Positions 49,910-59,415 of a stretch of 64,000 nt of DNA are shown here, one piece after another. Source of the DNA: Rhizobium sp. CCGE531 (GTDB lineage: Bacteria; Pseudomonadota; Alphaproteobacteria; Rhizobiales; Rhizobiaceae); NCBI RefSeq assembly GCF_003627795.1, contig NZ_CP032685.1, positions 1,364,001 to 1,428,000 of the forward strand, given 5' to 3'. The translations under genes and the position numbers were made by a program. Under the pieces are notes generated by a model, which saw nothing but the letters and a program-made list of their open reading frames with translations, had not been told where the DNA came from and did no database searches. The first letter of the stretch is position 1. Every line of letters starts with the position of its first letter.

Positions 49910-50695
49910 TCAAGGTCGGACCGGGCGGTAGGCCCATTCGGATATGGCGCCCAAGCCCAGCCGCCGCAGGAGCTCATAGGCAACTCTTCGGTTGATGGGA
50001 TTGTGCAGCCTGAGGACTTTCGAGCCGAGAAAATCCATCTCGGCATGCTCGAAAGGCATGAGATGCCGCGCCGCGCTAAGTGCGGCTCGATAGACTTCAT
50101 GAAAATCCCGCCGGCAGACATAGGTCTTGTACTTCGTCATGCAAAAGGCAGCAAAGGTATCGCTGTTCCTGCGTAGAAAATCCGAGACGCCGATCGTCAC
50201 CTCCGGCCAAGCGGGATTGAACGTATCATCGAAAGCGATGATGCCATGATCGGCCAGCACGCTCTTCGCCAACCGGCTGTCGGCAACGATGTGGCGAAGC
50301 AAATGTCCTCCATCGACGCTGAAAAAACGAACCTGCCCAACCTTGTCGATGACGGCCTGCGGATCGAGCCTGGTGCTGTCGCCGGTTATGACGAGTTCTT
50401 CATCGACAGGAATGCCTAGTGATCTTCCATTGTCGAGGAAGCGTTGATATTGCGCACCATCCGCTTCTATGTCGAAGAGGTCGATCGCAAGTACATTGTC
50501 ATCGGGTGCGCTGATCTTGCGCAGCAAAAAATAGGACCGCCCGTAATAGACCCCGATTTCGGCGAGACCGCCATATAGTTTCTCCTGCCTTTGCTTTTCG
50601 ATCAACGACAGGAAGACAAGCGCATCCGGCGGGTCGATATAACCATCGATTTTCTGAAGATCGCGAAATACAAATTTTCGAACGCCCGATTTCAA
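49910..50695 (-). CDS. Class I SAM-dependent methyltransferase (Methyltransf_24-like)
   Basis: 261 residues. GGLAEIGVYYGRSYFLLRKI (42-61) is motif I, NVLAIDLFDIE motif II and VRFFSVDGGHLLRHIVADSR carries the family aspartate; GIIAFDDTFNPAWPEV follows. Similar proteins occur in polysaccharide and cell-surface gene sets, but none is adjacent. Convergent with ppk2; a weak GAGGGG/CCCCTC hairpin lies between at 49848-49874. Confidence 0.8.
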   Translation of the reverse strand: MKSGVRKFVFRDLQKIDGYIDPPDALVFLSLIEKQRQEKLYGGLAEIGVYYGRSYFLLRKISAPDDNVLAIDLFDIEADGAQYQRFLDNGRSLGIPVDEELVITGDSTRLDPQAVIDKVGQVRFFSVDGGHLLRHIVADSRLAKSVLADHGIIAFDDTFNPAWPEVTIGVSDFLRRNSDTFAAFCMTKYKTYVCRRDFHEVYRAALSAARHLMPFEHAEMDFLGSKVLRLHNPINRRVAYELLRRLGLGAISEWAYRPVRP

Positions 50696-51033
50696 ATGTG
50701 GACCTCACTAGTTTTCTTCGTGCATTTCGCGATCGGACGCCCTCATCGATAGTGATCAGCCGGTCGAAAAATGCACCGTTTCTGCACGAACCGCGCGCCG
50801 CGAACTCGTGAGCTTCCGAAAACTGGGATGGGACTGTGTCAAGACGAGCGGTACTAACCGATATAGCGCCCTTTCTGTCGTATTTCGGATAGTGATGCGC
50901 GGATTGGATAGTTCCAGCCTATATCAGCCCCAATATCGAAACCGCATCGCAGGCAATGGCGAATAGCGAGCCGACATCTTAAGTGATGTATAATGTGAGT
51001 CTAAAATTCACATCATCGGCCGAGGAGACCGTC
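50696..51033. other. Divergent intergenic region upstream of the PLP enzyme
   Basis: 338 bp without a gene. It was checked for SAM-II/SAM-V riboswitch text and none was recognised. It carries the inverted repeat listed at 50993-51013. Confidence 0.5.
50993..51013. promoter_or_regulatory. Candidate operator upstream of the Cys/Met PLP enzyme
   Basis: ATGTGA (50993-50998) and TCACAT (51008-51013) form a perfect inverted repeat with a nine-base AT-rich spacer; flanking GATG and CATC extend it. It ends 20 bp before the ATG, where a bound protein would block transcription or ribosome access. Confidence 0.4.
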
Positions 51034-52317
51034 ATGACTGCGCCGCATCCCTCGAAAACGCATATCGGCAACCACGCCCTGCATCCCGAAACCCAGATGC
51101 TGAATTACGGCTACGACCCGGAGCTGTCCGAGGGCGCGGTCAAGCCGCCCGTTTTCCTGACCTCCACCTTCGTCTTCAAATCGGCCGAGGACGGGCGCGA
51201 TTTCTTCAACTACCTATCCGACCGCAACGAGCCGCCGGCAGGCAGAGGCGTCGGACTCGTCTATTCGCGCTTCAACCACCCCAATAGCGAAATCGTCGAA
51301 GATCGTCTTGCGGTTTATGAGCGAACGGAAAGCGGCGCGCTGTTCTCCTCCGGCATGTCGGCGATCGCCACCACGCTGCTGGCCTTCGTCCGCCCCGGAG
51401 ATGCGATCCTGCATTCCCAGCCGCTCTATGGCGGCACGGAAACGCTTATCGCCAAGACATTCCTCAATCTTGGCGTCTCCGCGGTCGGGTTCGCCGATGG
51501 TGTTAGCGAGACTTCGGTGATGGTGAGCGCGGAGGAGGCATTGGCCAAGGGCCGAGTGTCCATCATTCTCGTGGAGACGCCCGCCAATCCGACGAACAGC
51601 CTGGTCGACATCGCCATGATCCGCCGCGTGGCCGATGCGATCGGCAAGAAGCAGGGCCATACGCCGATCATCGCCTGCGACAATACCTTGCTAGGCCCGG
51701 TCTTCCAGCGGCCGATCGAGCATGGCGCCGATATTTCCCTTTATTCCCTGACCAAATATGTCGGCGGCCATTCCGACCTGATCGCCGGCGCCGCCCTCGG
51801 CTCGAAAACCGTGATCAAGCAGGTCAAGGCGCTACGCGGCGCGATCGGCACCCAGCTCGATCCGCATTCCTGCTGGATGCTCGGCCGCTCGCTGGAGACG
51901 CTGCAAATCCGCATGGAACGGGCCGACAGCAACGCCCGGGCCGTGGCGGATTTCCTGCGGGATCATCCGAAGGTTGAGCAGATTCATTATCTGCCCTATA
52001 CCGACCCCGCATCGGCCACGGGCCGCACCTTCGCCGCCCAATGCAGCGGCGCAGGCTCCACCTTTTCCTTCGATATCAAGGGCGGCCTACCAGCATCGTT
52101 CAAATTCCTGAATGCGCTGCAGATCTTCAAACTCGCCGTCAGTCTCGGCGGCACGGAATCGCTTGCGTCCCATCCGGCAACAACAACGCATTCCGGCGTT
52201 CCGGTGGATGTGCGCCACCGCATCGGCGTGCTGGAATCGACGATCCGCCTGTCGATCGGCATCGAGCATCCCGAAGATCTGATCGCCGATCTGGCGGCTG
52301 CTCTCGACGCCGCCTGA
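51034..52317 (+). CDS. Cystathionine gamma-synthase family PLP enzyme (Cys/Met metabolism)
   Basis: 427 residues from the ATG at 51034, preceded by GAGGAGACCGTC; the frame opens earlier at 50983. PLP-dependent Cys/Met metabolism fold with Schiff-base Lys241 in [46 protein letters not shown] and [15 protein letters not shown]-terminal [19 protein letters not shown] is typical of gamma-elimination or replacement enzymes. Synthase, gamma-lyase and sulfhydrylase activities cannot be separated by reading. It is longer than MetB/MetC by about 35 residues, mostly in [20 protein letters not shown]. Confidence 0.88.
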   Translation: MTAPHPSKTHIGNHALHPETQMLNYGYDPELSEGAVKPPVFLTSTFVFKSAEDGRDFFNYLSDRNEPPAGRGVGLVYSRFNHPNSEIVEDRLAVYERTESGALFSSGMSAIATTLLAFVRPGDAILHSQPLYGGTETLIAKTFLNLGVSAVGFADGVSETSVMVSAEEALAKGRVSIILVETPANPTNSLVDIAMIRRVADAIGKKQGHTPIIACDNTLLGPVFQRPIEHGADISLYSLTKYVGGHSDLIAGAALGSKTVIKQVKALRGAIGTQLDPHSCWMLGRSLETLQIRMERADSNARAVADFLRDHPKVEQIHYLPYTDPASATGRTFAAQCSGAGSTFSFDIKGGLPASFKFLNALQIFKLAVSLGGTESLASHPATTTHSGVPVDVRHRIGVLESTIRLSIGIEHPEDLIADLAAALDAA

Positions 52318-52345
52318 TGAGGCCTACGCGACCGAGCGAGATGGA

Positions 52346-52729
52346 TCAGCTGTGTGCGGTCAGAAGGTTCGCATCGCGCGCAAGGCGCCACTCGCCATCG
52401 GCTTCCTTGCGCAGAAGCGTGAGTGTATAGCCCGATTGATGGATGGCGTCGCCGCCTGGCGGTGTCATCGTGATGTCGATGTGGTTGCGAATGAAAGCCC
52501 AGTCGCCGAGCACCCGCAATTCGACGATCTCGCTGGTACCCTCCATCTTCACGCCGTCCCTGCCCTTGGAGGCTGTGGCGAAGGCTTGCTTGCCAAACGG
52601 CTCTCGGCCCGGCACCATGAAGACGACATCGTCCGTCATCAGCCCTAGAACGGTGGCCATATCGCCCGCCTTGCTTGCGGCGGTCCAGGTTTCCACGACT
52701 TTCCGGATTGCCTTTTCATCCTCGGTCAT
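52346..52729 (-). CDS. DUF4440/SgcJ-like SnoaL-fold protein
   Basis: 127 residues from the ATG at 52729, preceded by GGAGGAGATTCGCA; the frame opens at 52759. NTF2-like fold: DEKAIRKVVETWTAASKAGD, LMTDDVVFMVPGREPF and WRLARDANLLTAHS are typical of the SgcJ/EcaC group. Catalytic role unknown. Convergent with the PLP enzyme gene. Confidence 0.85.
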   Translation of the reverse strand: MTEDEKAIRKVVETWTAASKAGDMATVLGLMTDDVVFMVPGREPFGKQAFATASKGRDGVKMEGTSEIVELRVLGDWAFIRNHIDITMTPPGGDAIHQSGYTLTLLRKEADGEWRLARDANLLTAHS

Positions 52730-52929
52730 TGCGAATCTCCTCCATAGGCAACGCCGCATAGCAACAGCGGCTGCGTTTCAACTCATGAGGCGAGAACTAT
52801 TGGACGGAGAAAGTCGGCATTGCGTGTGCTCAATCATCCGGCCAGGTTTCGATATCCGGATTAACAATATAGTGCGTTCCGTCATGCCGGACATAGCAGA
52901 TGGCAAGCCCCTTACCGTGGGAAACCGAT

Positions 52930-53706
52930 CTATTCCGGCTCGTCCTTGGGCTTGGCGGCGCGCAGAGCATCGCTAAGCTCCATTCTGGCCGTTCCGATCA
53001 GCTGCTCCATGGCAAAGCGGGCGGCATCCGGACGGCGCATGCGGATCGCATCCAGAACATCCTGATGCCGGGCGATGGCATATTCGTGTGATTGGCTCGC
53101 CCGATTGGTCAGGCGGAAACTTGCAAGCAGGGCTGCCCGGATGGCCGTGGCAAATTGTCGGAAAACCCAGTTGCCGCTGGCATTGATGATGGCCGTGTGA
53201 AACTCCAGGTCCGCCTGGCTCCACGCCTCGTTGTCACGGGCGTTCGCGGCAACCATATCCTCGAAAGCCTCGGCGATCTGCGCGAGCTGCTTTGCGGTGG
53301 CATTGGCGGCTGCTTGTGCGGCGGCGGCAGGCTCCAGCACCTGGCGTGCGTCAAGGAGGGACTCGTAGAAGCTGCGGTCATTGCTCAGCGCCAGGGTAGC
53401 GTCGAGAACCAGCGGATCCAGATAATTCCAGTTCTCTCGTGGAAGGACCGTTGTGCCGGCACGGGTGCGGGAGCGGACCATTCCGAGCGCCGAGAGATAT
53501 TGCATGGCCTCGCGCAGGCTGGTGCGGCTGACGCCGTAAACCTCCGAGAGCTCGGCCTCATTGGGAAGGACGGAACCCTCCGCAAGAGCCCCCGACACGA
53601 TCTGCCCGATGAGTTTCTTCAGCAGTTCCTCGCGCACGGTGCGCCTTCCCTGCTCGGGCGCGGCCCCGCCCTGCATCGTGCGTAAAGACCCCAAACGCGT
53701 ACTCAT
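52930..53706 (-). CDS. GntR-family (FadR subgroup) regulator of the arabinose-type locus
   Basis: 258 residues from the ATG at 53706, where AGGGAG lies eight bases upstream; two in-frame GTG codons (53715, 53709) are alternatives. Winged helix with GSVLPNEAELSEVYGVSRTSLREAMQYL (about 44-70), then an all-helical FCD ligand domain with metal-binding histidines (DLEFHTAIINASGN, HQDVLDAIRMR). Downstream of araFGH on the same strand and likely part of that operon. Presumed sugar-responsive repressor. Confidence 0.9.
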   Translation of the reverse strand: MSTRLGSLRTMQGGAAPEQGRRTVREELLKKLIGQIVSGALAEGSVLPNEAELSEVYGVSRTSLREAMQYLSALGMVRSRTRAGTTVLPRENWNYLDPLVLDATLALSNDRSFYESLLDARQVLEPAAAAQAAANATAKQLAQIAEAFEDMVAANARDNEAWSQADLEFHTAIINASGNWVFRQFATAIRAALLASFRLTNRASQSHEYAIARHQDVLDAIRMRRPDAARFAMEQLIGTARMELSDALRAAKPKDEPE

Positions 53707-53813
53707 CACTTGCACTCCCTTCCGCTGGCCCGGTGGCGATCATGAGCGGCACCACGCCCAGGCATCAATGCGCAACTGCAAGCCCGGCAAACTTCTCCCA
53801 AGGAATCTGATCG

Positions 53814-54770
53814 TCATAAGCGGGCGCGATGCCCTGCCGCCGACGAGCGCAGATTGTCAAGCAGAACCGCAATCAGCAGAATGCAGCCGCGCACGAGATA
53901 TTGATAGAAGGCCTGAATATTGAGCAGGTTCATCACGTTCTCGGCGATGCCCATGATGAGGACGCCGACGATCACGCCCGTCATCGCCGCGCGGCCACCC
54001 GCCAGCGACACGCCGCCGAGCACGCAGGCGGAGATGACGGACAATTCGAGCCCGGTTGCCGCATTCGGCTGACCCGACGTGATGCGGGAGGCAAGCAGAA
54101 TGCCGGCAATGGCACAGACAAGTCCCTGCAAGGCGAAGATCCAGATCCGCATGTTGACGACATTGACGCCGGCAAGGCGCGAAGCCTCGGGATTGCCGCC
54201 GATCGCAAGCGTGTTCTTGCCGAAAACGGTGCGGTTGAGCGCGAAGCCGAAGACGATGAACAGCAACACCATGATCCAGATCGGCGTCGGCACCGTCAGC
54301 AAACGCGACAGCGCCAGCTGATAGAAGGCCGGATCGTTGATGCCGACGGCGCGCCCGTCTGAGGCGATCAGTGCGAGACCACGAACGATCTGCATTGTTG
54401 CGAGCGTGGTGATCAGGGCGTTGATGCGGAACTTGGCGATGACGACGCCATTGACGAGGCCGACGAGGCCGCCGCAGATCAATGCCGCCAGCAGGCCGAC
54501 CGGGATGGAGCCGGTCGAGTTCGACACCATGACGGCGATCATGCCCGAGAAGGCGACGGTCGAGCCGACCGACAGGTCGAAGTCGCGCGAGGCAAGGCAG
54601 AACATCATGGTGCAGGCGACGATGCCGATTGTCACGACCGACTGCAGCAGACCAAGCATGTTGCGCTCCGTCAGGAAGCTCGGAACGAAGAGCGACACGA
54701 TCACGAAGGCGATTGCGAAGATCACCACCAGACCCTGTTCGCCGAGAAGAAGCTTTTTCAACGAGTTCAT
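53814..54770 (-). CDS. araH: L-arabinose ABC transporter permease
   Basis: 318 residues from the ATG at 54770 (MNSLKKLLLGEQGLVVIFAI). About nine to ten helices. CLASRDFDLSVGSTVAFSGM is the sugar-permease signature, and LAIGGNPEASRLAGVNVVNM the loop that contacts AraG. SLAGGRAAMTGVIVGVLIMG also matches AraH. Third gene of the transporter operon, 17 bp after araG. Confidence 0.9.
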   Translation of the reverse strand: MNSLKKLLLGEQGLVVIFAIAFVIVSLFVPSFLTERNMLGLLQSVVTIGIVACTMMFCLASRDFDLSVGSTVAFSGMIAVMVSNSTGSIPVGLLAALICGGLVGLVNGVVIAKFRINALITTLATMQIVRGLALIASDGRAVGINDPAFYQLALSRLLTVPTPIWIMVLLFIVFGFALNRTVFGKNTLAIGGNPEASRLAGVNVVNMRIWIFALQGLVCAIAGILLASRITSGQPNAATGLELSVISACVLGGVSLAGGRAAMTGVIVGVLIMGIAENVMNLLNIQAFYQYLVRGCILLIAVLLDNLRSSAAGHRARL

Positions 54771-54786
54771 CACTACCATTCCTGAA

Positions 54787-56292
54787 TTAGATTGTGCCGG
54801 CGGCATTCTTGTCGGGCAGGGCCGCGGTCAGAATGGCCCGCTCGTCGAAATCGGCGCGGGCGACATTCGCCGCGACGCGGCCCTGGCACATGACCATGAT
54901 GCGATCCGAAATACCCATGACCTCGGGAAGCTCGCTGGAGATGACGACGATCGCCATGCCGCCTGCAGCAAGCTCATAGAGGATTTCGTAGATTTCCGAC
55001 TTGGCGCCGACATCGATGCCGCGCGTCGGCTCGTCGATGACAAGCACCTTGACACCCTGTTCGGAAAGCCAGCGGCCAAGGATGACCTTCTGCTGATTGC
55101 CGCCCGACAGATTGACGATATCCTGCCGGCGCGAGGGCGTGCGAACCCGGAGCTTGGCGATGAACCGATCGGCGACCGAGGCTTCCTTCTTCAGGTTCAG
55201 GATGCCGAACGGCGAGAAATGCCGCCTTGAGGAGATGGCGATGTTTTCCTCGATCGACCGCCCCTGAATGACGCCGTCGAACTTGCGGTCCTCTGGGCAG
55301 AGAACCATGCCGGCGTTGATGGCGGCCTTCGGGTTGTTCGGCGCGACGGCGACGGCGTCTATCGAGACGCCGCCCTGGCGACGATGATCGGCGCCATAGA
55401 GAAGACGAGCCATCTCGCTGCGGCCGGCGCCGATCAAGCCGAAGAAGCCGAGAATTTCGCCCTTGCGGACAGAGAAGCTGACGGGATTGCGCAGCTTCGA
55501 ACCCGACAATTGCTTGACCTCGAGGCGCACCTCGCCGAGCGGCCGTTTGCGCCAATTCCAGATATTGTTGATCTCGCGGCCGACCATTTGCGCGATGATC
55601 TGATCCCGCGTCGTATCGGCGATGCTGGGATGATGCGCCGCGAGCTTGCCGTCGCGCAGGACTGTGAGGCTGTCGCAGAGCCGGAAGATCTCATCCAGGC
55701 GGTGCGAAACATAGAGAATGACGGTGCCGTTGGCTCTCAGCCGGTCGATCAGGGAAAACAGGATTTCGCTTTCGCGGGAAGACAGCGACGAGGTCGGCTC
55801 GTCAAGCGCAATCACCCGCGCATCGACCATAACAGCCTTGGCGATCTCCACCATCTGGCGCGCGCCGATCGACAGCGAGGAAACCTTGGCTGCGGGATCG
55901 ATGTCGATGCCGATTTCCTTGAGCTTGGCGCGCACGGTTTCCATCAGCATCCTGCCGTCGATCACGCCGGCCTTGCCGGGAAAGCGCCCGAGCCAGAGGT
56001 TCTCGGCGACGGTCAGCTCCGGCACCAGCTGAAGCTCCTGGTGGATGACGGTGACGCCGGCATGAAAGGCGTCGCGGACGGAGCTGTAATGCTGCTCCAC
56101 GCCATCGATGACGATGCTGCCCGCATCCGCTGCCTGGTCGCCGGAAAGGACCCGGATCAGCGTCGACTTGCCGGCGCCGTTTTCACCCATCAGCCCATGC
56201 ACGGCGCCTCTTTCCACATCGAAAGAGACGTCGGCCAGTGCCTGGACCCCCGGATAGCCCTTGGAAATGCCCTTGAATTCAAGGAAAGCCAT
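54787..56292 (-). CDS. araG: L-arabinose ABC transporter ATP-binding protein
   Basis: 501 residues with two NBDs. NBD1: Walker A GENGAGKST (36-44), signature LSIGARQMVEIAKAVM and Walker B VIALDEPTSSLS. NBD2: GLIGAGRSEMARLLYG (arginine instead of lysine at the Walker A, usual for this family), LSGGNQQKVILGRW and VLVIDEPTRGIDVG. Co-transcribed with araF and araH; AraF adjacency sets the name. Confidence 0.9.
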   Translation of the reverse strand: MAFLEFKGISKGYPGVQALADVSFDVERGAVHGLMGENGAGKSTLIRVLSGDQAADAGSIVIDGVEQHYSSVRDAFHAGVTVIHQELQLVPELTVAENLWLGRFPGKAGVIDGRMLMETVRAKLKEIGIDIDPAAKVSSLSIGARQMVEIAKAVMVDARVIALDEPTSSLSSRESEILFSLIDRLRANGTVILYVSHRLDEIFRLCDSLTVLRDGKLAAHHPSIADTTRDQIIAQMVGREINNIWNWRKRPLGEVRLEVKQLSGSKLRNPVSFSVRKGEILGFFGLIGAGRSEMARLLYGADHRRQGGVSIDAVAVAPNNPKAAINAGMVLCPEDRKFDGVIQGRSIEENIAISSRRHFSPFGILNLKKEASVADRFIAKLRVRTPSRRQDIVNLSGGNQQKVILGRWLSEQGVKVLVIDEPTRGIDVGAKSEIYEILYELAAGGMAIVVISSELPEVMGISDRIMVMCQGRVAANVARADFDERAILTAALPDKNAAGTI

Positions 56293-56313
56293 GCTTGCTC
56301 CATCGAGAAAGAG

Positions 56314-56340
56314 CCCGGCAGCGGTGACAAAGCCGCCGGG
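56314..56340 (-). terminator. Intercistronic hairpin between araF and araG
   Basis: On the minus strand CCCGGCGGC and GCTGCCGGG form a nine-base stem with one G-T pair, between the araF stop and the araG start. Such hairpins commonly protect or attenuate the message so that the binding protein is made in excess. Confidence 0.45.
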
Positions 56341-56364
56341 ATAGAGATCATTCTCAGGGGCTGA

Positions 56365-57348
56365 TCATTCGATGCCGAGATCTTTGCGAATCTTTTCGTA
56401 ATCGCCGCGTAGCGCCAGCGAGCCGGAGGTCAGCGTCAGCTTCGGTGGCTCCTTGCCGTTGGCGATCCAGTCATACATATCGAGCGCGGTCTCATAGCCA
56501 TGGCGCTTCGGCGAGATGATGACCGTGCCGAAGAAGCCGGTCGCGGCGGGCTTCTTGAACTCGTTGATCGCCGAATCCGCCCCGCCGATACCGACACCGA
56601 TTACGTTCGTTGCGGGTATTCCGACCGATTCCGAAGCGCGGACGGCGCCGAGCACGGCTTCGTCGTTGAGGCCGAAGGCGACCCAGTACTTGATATCAGC
56701 ATGCTTGTTGAGAACCGTGGTCGCGGCATTGAGGGCTGCTTCCGTGTCGGTCTTTGCCTGCGGCGCGTCATAGATATTCGCGGCCGGGAAGCCCGCCGTC
56801 TTCAGGACCGAGATCGCGCCTTCGACGCGGTCGACGGCCGTCGGCAACTGATCGTAGGAAACGCGGATCGCGCCGACATTCTTCATGTCCCAGCCGCGCT
56901 TCTTGATTTCATCGATTATCGCCTGTCCCACGGTCTCGCCGATCTTGGTGGCGGAGATGCCCATATGCGGCACATCCTCGAGCGGCTTGCCCTCGGCATT
57001 GACCAGGCGGTCGTCGACGGTCATCAGCTTCAGCTGGTTGGCAGCGGCCTTGGCAACGATGCCCGGGCCGAGCTTGACGTCGGGCGTGCAGACGATGAAG
57101 CCCTGCGCACCCTGCGCGCCGAGATTGTCGATCGCCGACTGAACCTTTTCGCCATCCTCGGCGCCGATCTTGACGAGCGTGAAGCCCTTCTCCTTGGCGG
57201 CCTGATCGGCAAACTTCCATTCGTCCTGGAACCAGGGCTCCTCCGGTTGCTTGACGATGAACCCGATCTTGACGTCTTCAGCAAGCGCAGAGCCGGCGGC
57301 CAGAACGGCAAACGCGCCCGCAAGGATGGCTGCTTTGAAAAAGCGCAT
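56365..57348 (-). CDS. araF: L-arabinose-binding periplasmic protein
   Basis: 327 residues. Signal peptide MRFFKAAILAGAFAVLAAGS with cleavage at ALA-ED. The mature protein starts VKIGFIVKQPEEPWFQDEWK and later contains MGISATKIGETVGQAI, WVAFGLNDEAVLGAVRASE and GIGGADSAINEFKKP. These are characteristic of AraF-type binding proteins. First gene of araFGH-gntR, divergent from the epimerase gene. Confidence 0.92.
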   Translation of the reverse strand: MRFFKAAILAGAFAVLAAGSALAEDVKIGFIVKQPEEPWFQDEWKFADQAAKEKGFTLVKIGAEDGEKVQSAIDNLGAQGAQGFIVCTPDVKLGPGIVAKAAANQLKLMTVDDRLVNAEGKPLEDVPHMGISATKIGETVGQAIIDEIKKRGWDMKNVGAIRVSYDQLPTAVDRVEGAISVLKTAGFPAANIYDAPQAKTDTEAALNAATTVLNKHADIKYWVAFGLNDEAVLGAVRASESVGIPATNVIGVGIGGADSAINEFKKPAATGFFGTVIISPKRHGYETALDMYDWIANGKEPPKLTLTSGSLALRGDYEKIRKDLGIE

Positions 57349-57639
57349 GGTCTCTCTCCCTAAAATCTCGCTCTGCCATTTGTCGGCAGCAGAGTGTGAA
57401 TAAGAAAAAACATCATACCAGTCAATATTTATGTATGATTTTTATGCGGTCATTTCGACATGAATTGGCCGCGCCATGCGATAAATGGCTTCATTCCATG
57501 GAATGTAACGCGGTAACCCATGAGAAACCGGCGCTATGGGCAAAATAAATCCTATATATCTGTTGACATTGAAAGGCGCGAATATAGGGTTCCCATCCAT
57601 TCTGGATCGGCCTTGATTGTGAGGGAAGGCAGCCGTTCA
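57349..57639. promoter_or_regulatory. Divergent promoter region with two inverted repeats
   Basis: 291 bp between araF and the epimerase gene. ATCATAC (57412-57418) and GTATGAT (57433-57439) form a perfect inverted repeat with a 14-bp spacer, about 64 bp upstream of araF. CATTCCATGGAATG at 57492-57505 is a 14-bp perfect palindrome nearer the centre. Either may be the target of the GntR regulator. Confidence 0.5.
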
Positions 57640-58533
57640 ATGAGCATCATCGATTTGCAGGACGGCTCGTTTTCGGTTCGCGCATCAACCTTGGGCGGCA
57701 TATTGCTCGACTATTCCTGGGCAGTGGATGGCGACAAAATTGCGCTTCTGAGACCGGCTCCCGACGATGCCAGCGCCTCCTCCTCAGCCTGCTACCCGCT
57801 GGTCCCCTTCGGCAACCGCATCCGCAACAACCGCTTCACATTCGAAGGGCGCGATTACCAGCTTCGGCCGAACACGGCGTCGGATCCTCATTATCTGCAC
57901 GGTGACGGCTGGCAGGGGGAATGGTCCATTCTCTCCCGCAGCAGCAACCAATTACAGATCGGCTTTCGCCATCGAGGGGAAAATACGCCCTACAGCTACG
58001 ATGCAAAGCAGATCATCGCCCTGTCATCCGAAGGGCTGATGCTGCATTTGAGCGTGGAGAATACCGGCACGGAGGCGCTGCCGTTCGGGCTTGGCTGGCA
58101 TCCCTATTTCCCGATGACGCCGCAAACGACACTTTTCGCGCCGGCGAAGCGATTTTGGACGGAGGCCGAGGGCTTTTTGCCGGGGGAACGCACCGCTATT
58201 CCGGCGGATCTCGACTTTTCCCAGCCATCGCCGCTTCCTCGTCGTTGGGTCAACAACGGCTTCGAGGAATGGAGTGGCGAAGCGCGGATTGTCTGGCCGG
58301 AAAGGCGCGCCAGCCTGCGGCTGACCGCGGACGCGTCGATCAGGCACGCCTTCATCTTCGTCCCCGACACAAATTTCAACCCAGCCTTTCGCCACGACTA
58401 TTTCTGCTTCGAGCCGATGTCCCATGTTGCAAACGGTCATAACCTTCCGGATCTGGGAGATCTGAAAATCCTGCAGCCCGGAGAAAGCCTTGCGGGGTCG
58501 ATCCGCCTGCAGCCACGAAAATATCCGGAATAG
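57640..58533 (+). CDS. Aldose 1-epimerase family protein
   Basis: 297 residues from the ATG at 57640 with GAGGGAAGG upstream; the frame opens at 57520 with no site. Interconverts alpha and beta anomers of free sugars. CYPLVPFGNRIRNNRFTFEG, DPHYLHGDGWQGEW (catalytic histidine region), GLGWHPYFP and the late FCFEPMSHVANG with the catalytic glutamate. Placed between the arabinose transporter and a sugar-type dehydrogenase, so it probably supplies the right anomer for oxidation. Confidence 0.88.
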   Translation: MSIIDLQDGSFSVRASTLGGILLDYSWAVDGDKIALLRPAPDDASASSSACYPLVPFGNRIRNNRFTFEGRDYQLRPNTASDPHYLHGDGWQGEWSILSRSSNQLQIGFRHRGENTPYSYDAKQIIALSSEGLMLHLSVENTGTEALPFGLGWHPYFPMTPQTTLFAPAKRFWTEAEGFLPGERTAIPADLDFSQPSPLPRRWVNNGFEEWSGEARIVWPERRASLRLTADASIRHAFIFVPDTNFNPAFRHDYFCFEPMSHVANGHNLPDLGDLKILQPGESLAGSIRLQPRKYPE

Positions 58534-58588
58534 CCCGCAACCGGCTCATCGCTCAAATTTCCGGACCAAGCCGAACGAGGAACACCGA

Positions 58589-59365
58589 ATGCCAAATCGC
58601 CTTTCCGGAAAAAGGGTTTTCATTACCGGAGCAGCACAAGGGATCGGCCTGGCAATCGCCGAGGCTTTTATAACCGAAGGCGCGCATATCTTTCTCATTG
58701 ACCGCGATGAAGCCCTTCTCGAACAGACCGCTGCCAAGCTGAAGGAAGAAGGAGCCGTCGTCGGCTATCAGGCGGCCGACATTACCGATGCCGCCGCCAT
58801 AGGCGCAGCTGTTGCCAAAGCAGCCTCGGAGATCGGCGGCATCAATGCGCTGGTCAACAATGCCGGCGTCAACGTCTTTGCCGAGCCGCTGCAGATGGCG
58901 GACGAGGATTGGGAGCGCTGCTTCGACATCAACCTCAAGGGCGCCTGGAATTGCTGCCGGGCCGTTCTGCCCGGCATGATCGCCTCGGGCGGCGGTGTCA
59001 TCCTCAATGTCGCCTCGACCCATGCCTTCACCATCATTCCGCACACCTTCCCCTATCCGCTTGCCAAGCACGCGCTTCTCGGCATGACCAAGTCACTGGG
59101 GATCGAATATGCGTCGAAGAATGTGCGCGTGAATGCCCTGGCGCCCGGCTACGTTGCGACACAGAAAGTCATCGATTATTGGAACGGCTTTGCCGATCCG
59201 GAGGCGGCAAAGGCGGAGACGATGAAGCTTCATCCGGGCGGGCGCATCGCCGCGCCACGGGAGATCGCGCTAGCCGCTGTTTTCATGATCTCGGATGAAT
59301 GCCCCTTCATGAATGCCACATGCCTGACCGTGGACGGCGGCCTGAGCGTGCTGCAGCATCAGTGA
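58589..59365 (+). CDS. Short-chain dehydrogenase, probable sugar dehydrogenase
   Basis: 258 residues from the ATG at 58589; the longer frame from 58490 overlaps the epimerase gene. NAD motif TGAAQGIG (13-20), NNAG (90-93), catalytic Ser143, Tyr156 and Lys160 in VASTHAF and FPYPLAKHA. The insertion FTIIPHTFPYP and GLSVL end resemble sugar 1-dehydrogenases of bacterial nonphosphorylative pathways. L-arabinose is the expected substrate from context; not provable by reading. Confidence 0.82.
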   Translation: MPNRLSGKRVFITGAAQGIGLAIAEAFITEGAHIFLIDRDEALLEQTAAKLKEEGAVVGYQAADITDAAAIGAAVAKAASEIGGINALVNNAGVNVFAEPLQMADEDWERCFDINLKGAWNCCRAVLPGMIASGGGVILNVASTHAFTIIPHTFPYPLAKHALLGMTKSLGIEYASKNVRVNALAPGYVATQKVIDYWNGFADPEAAKAETMKLHPGGRIAAPREIALAAVFMISDECPFMNATCLTVDGGLSVLQHQ

Positions 59366-59373
59366 TGTTTGGC

Positions 59374-59400
59374 CCGCATTGCCGACCCGGCCCAATGCGG
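59374..59400. terminator. Hairpin between convergent SDR and DUF1217 genes
   Basis: CCGCATTG (59374-59381) pairs perfectly with CAATGCGG (59393-59400). It starts eight bases after the SDR stop and ends 15 bases before the DUF1217 gene end. No T run. Confidence 0.5.
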
Positions 59401-59415
59401 CAAACACAGAATACG

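Noticed and set aside
50696-51033. Possible SAM-II or SAM-V riboswitch before the Cys/Met PLP enzyme
   Set aside because: The conserved pseudoknot text was not found by eye; only an inverted repeat is visible.
57563-57586. TTGACA followed by an AATATAGG-like -10 upstream of the epimerase gene
   Set aside because: Spacing of 12-14 bp is too short for a sigma-70 promoter.
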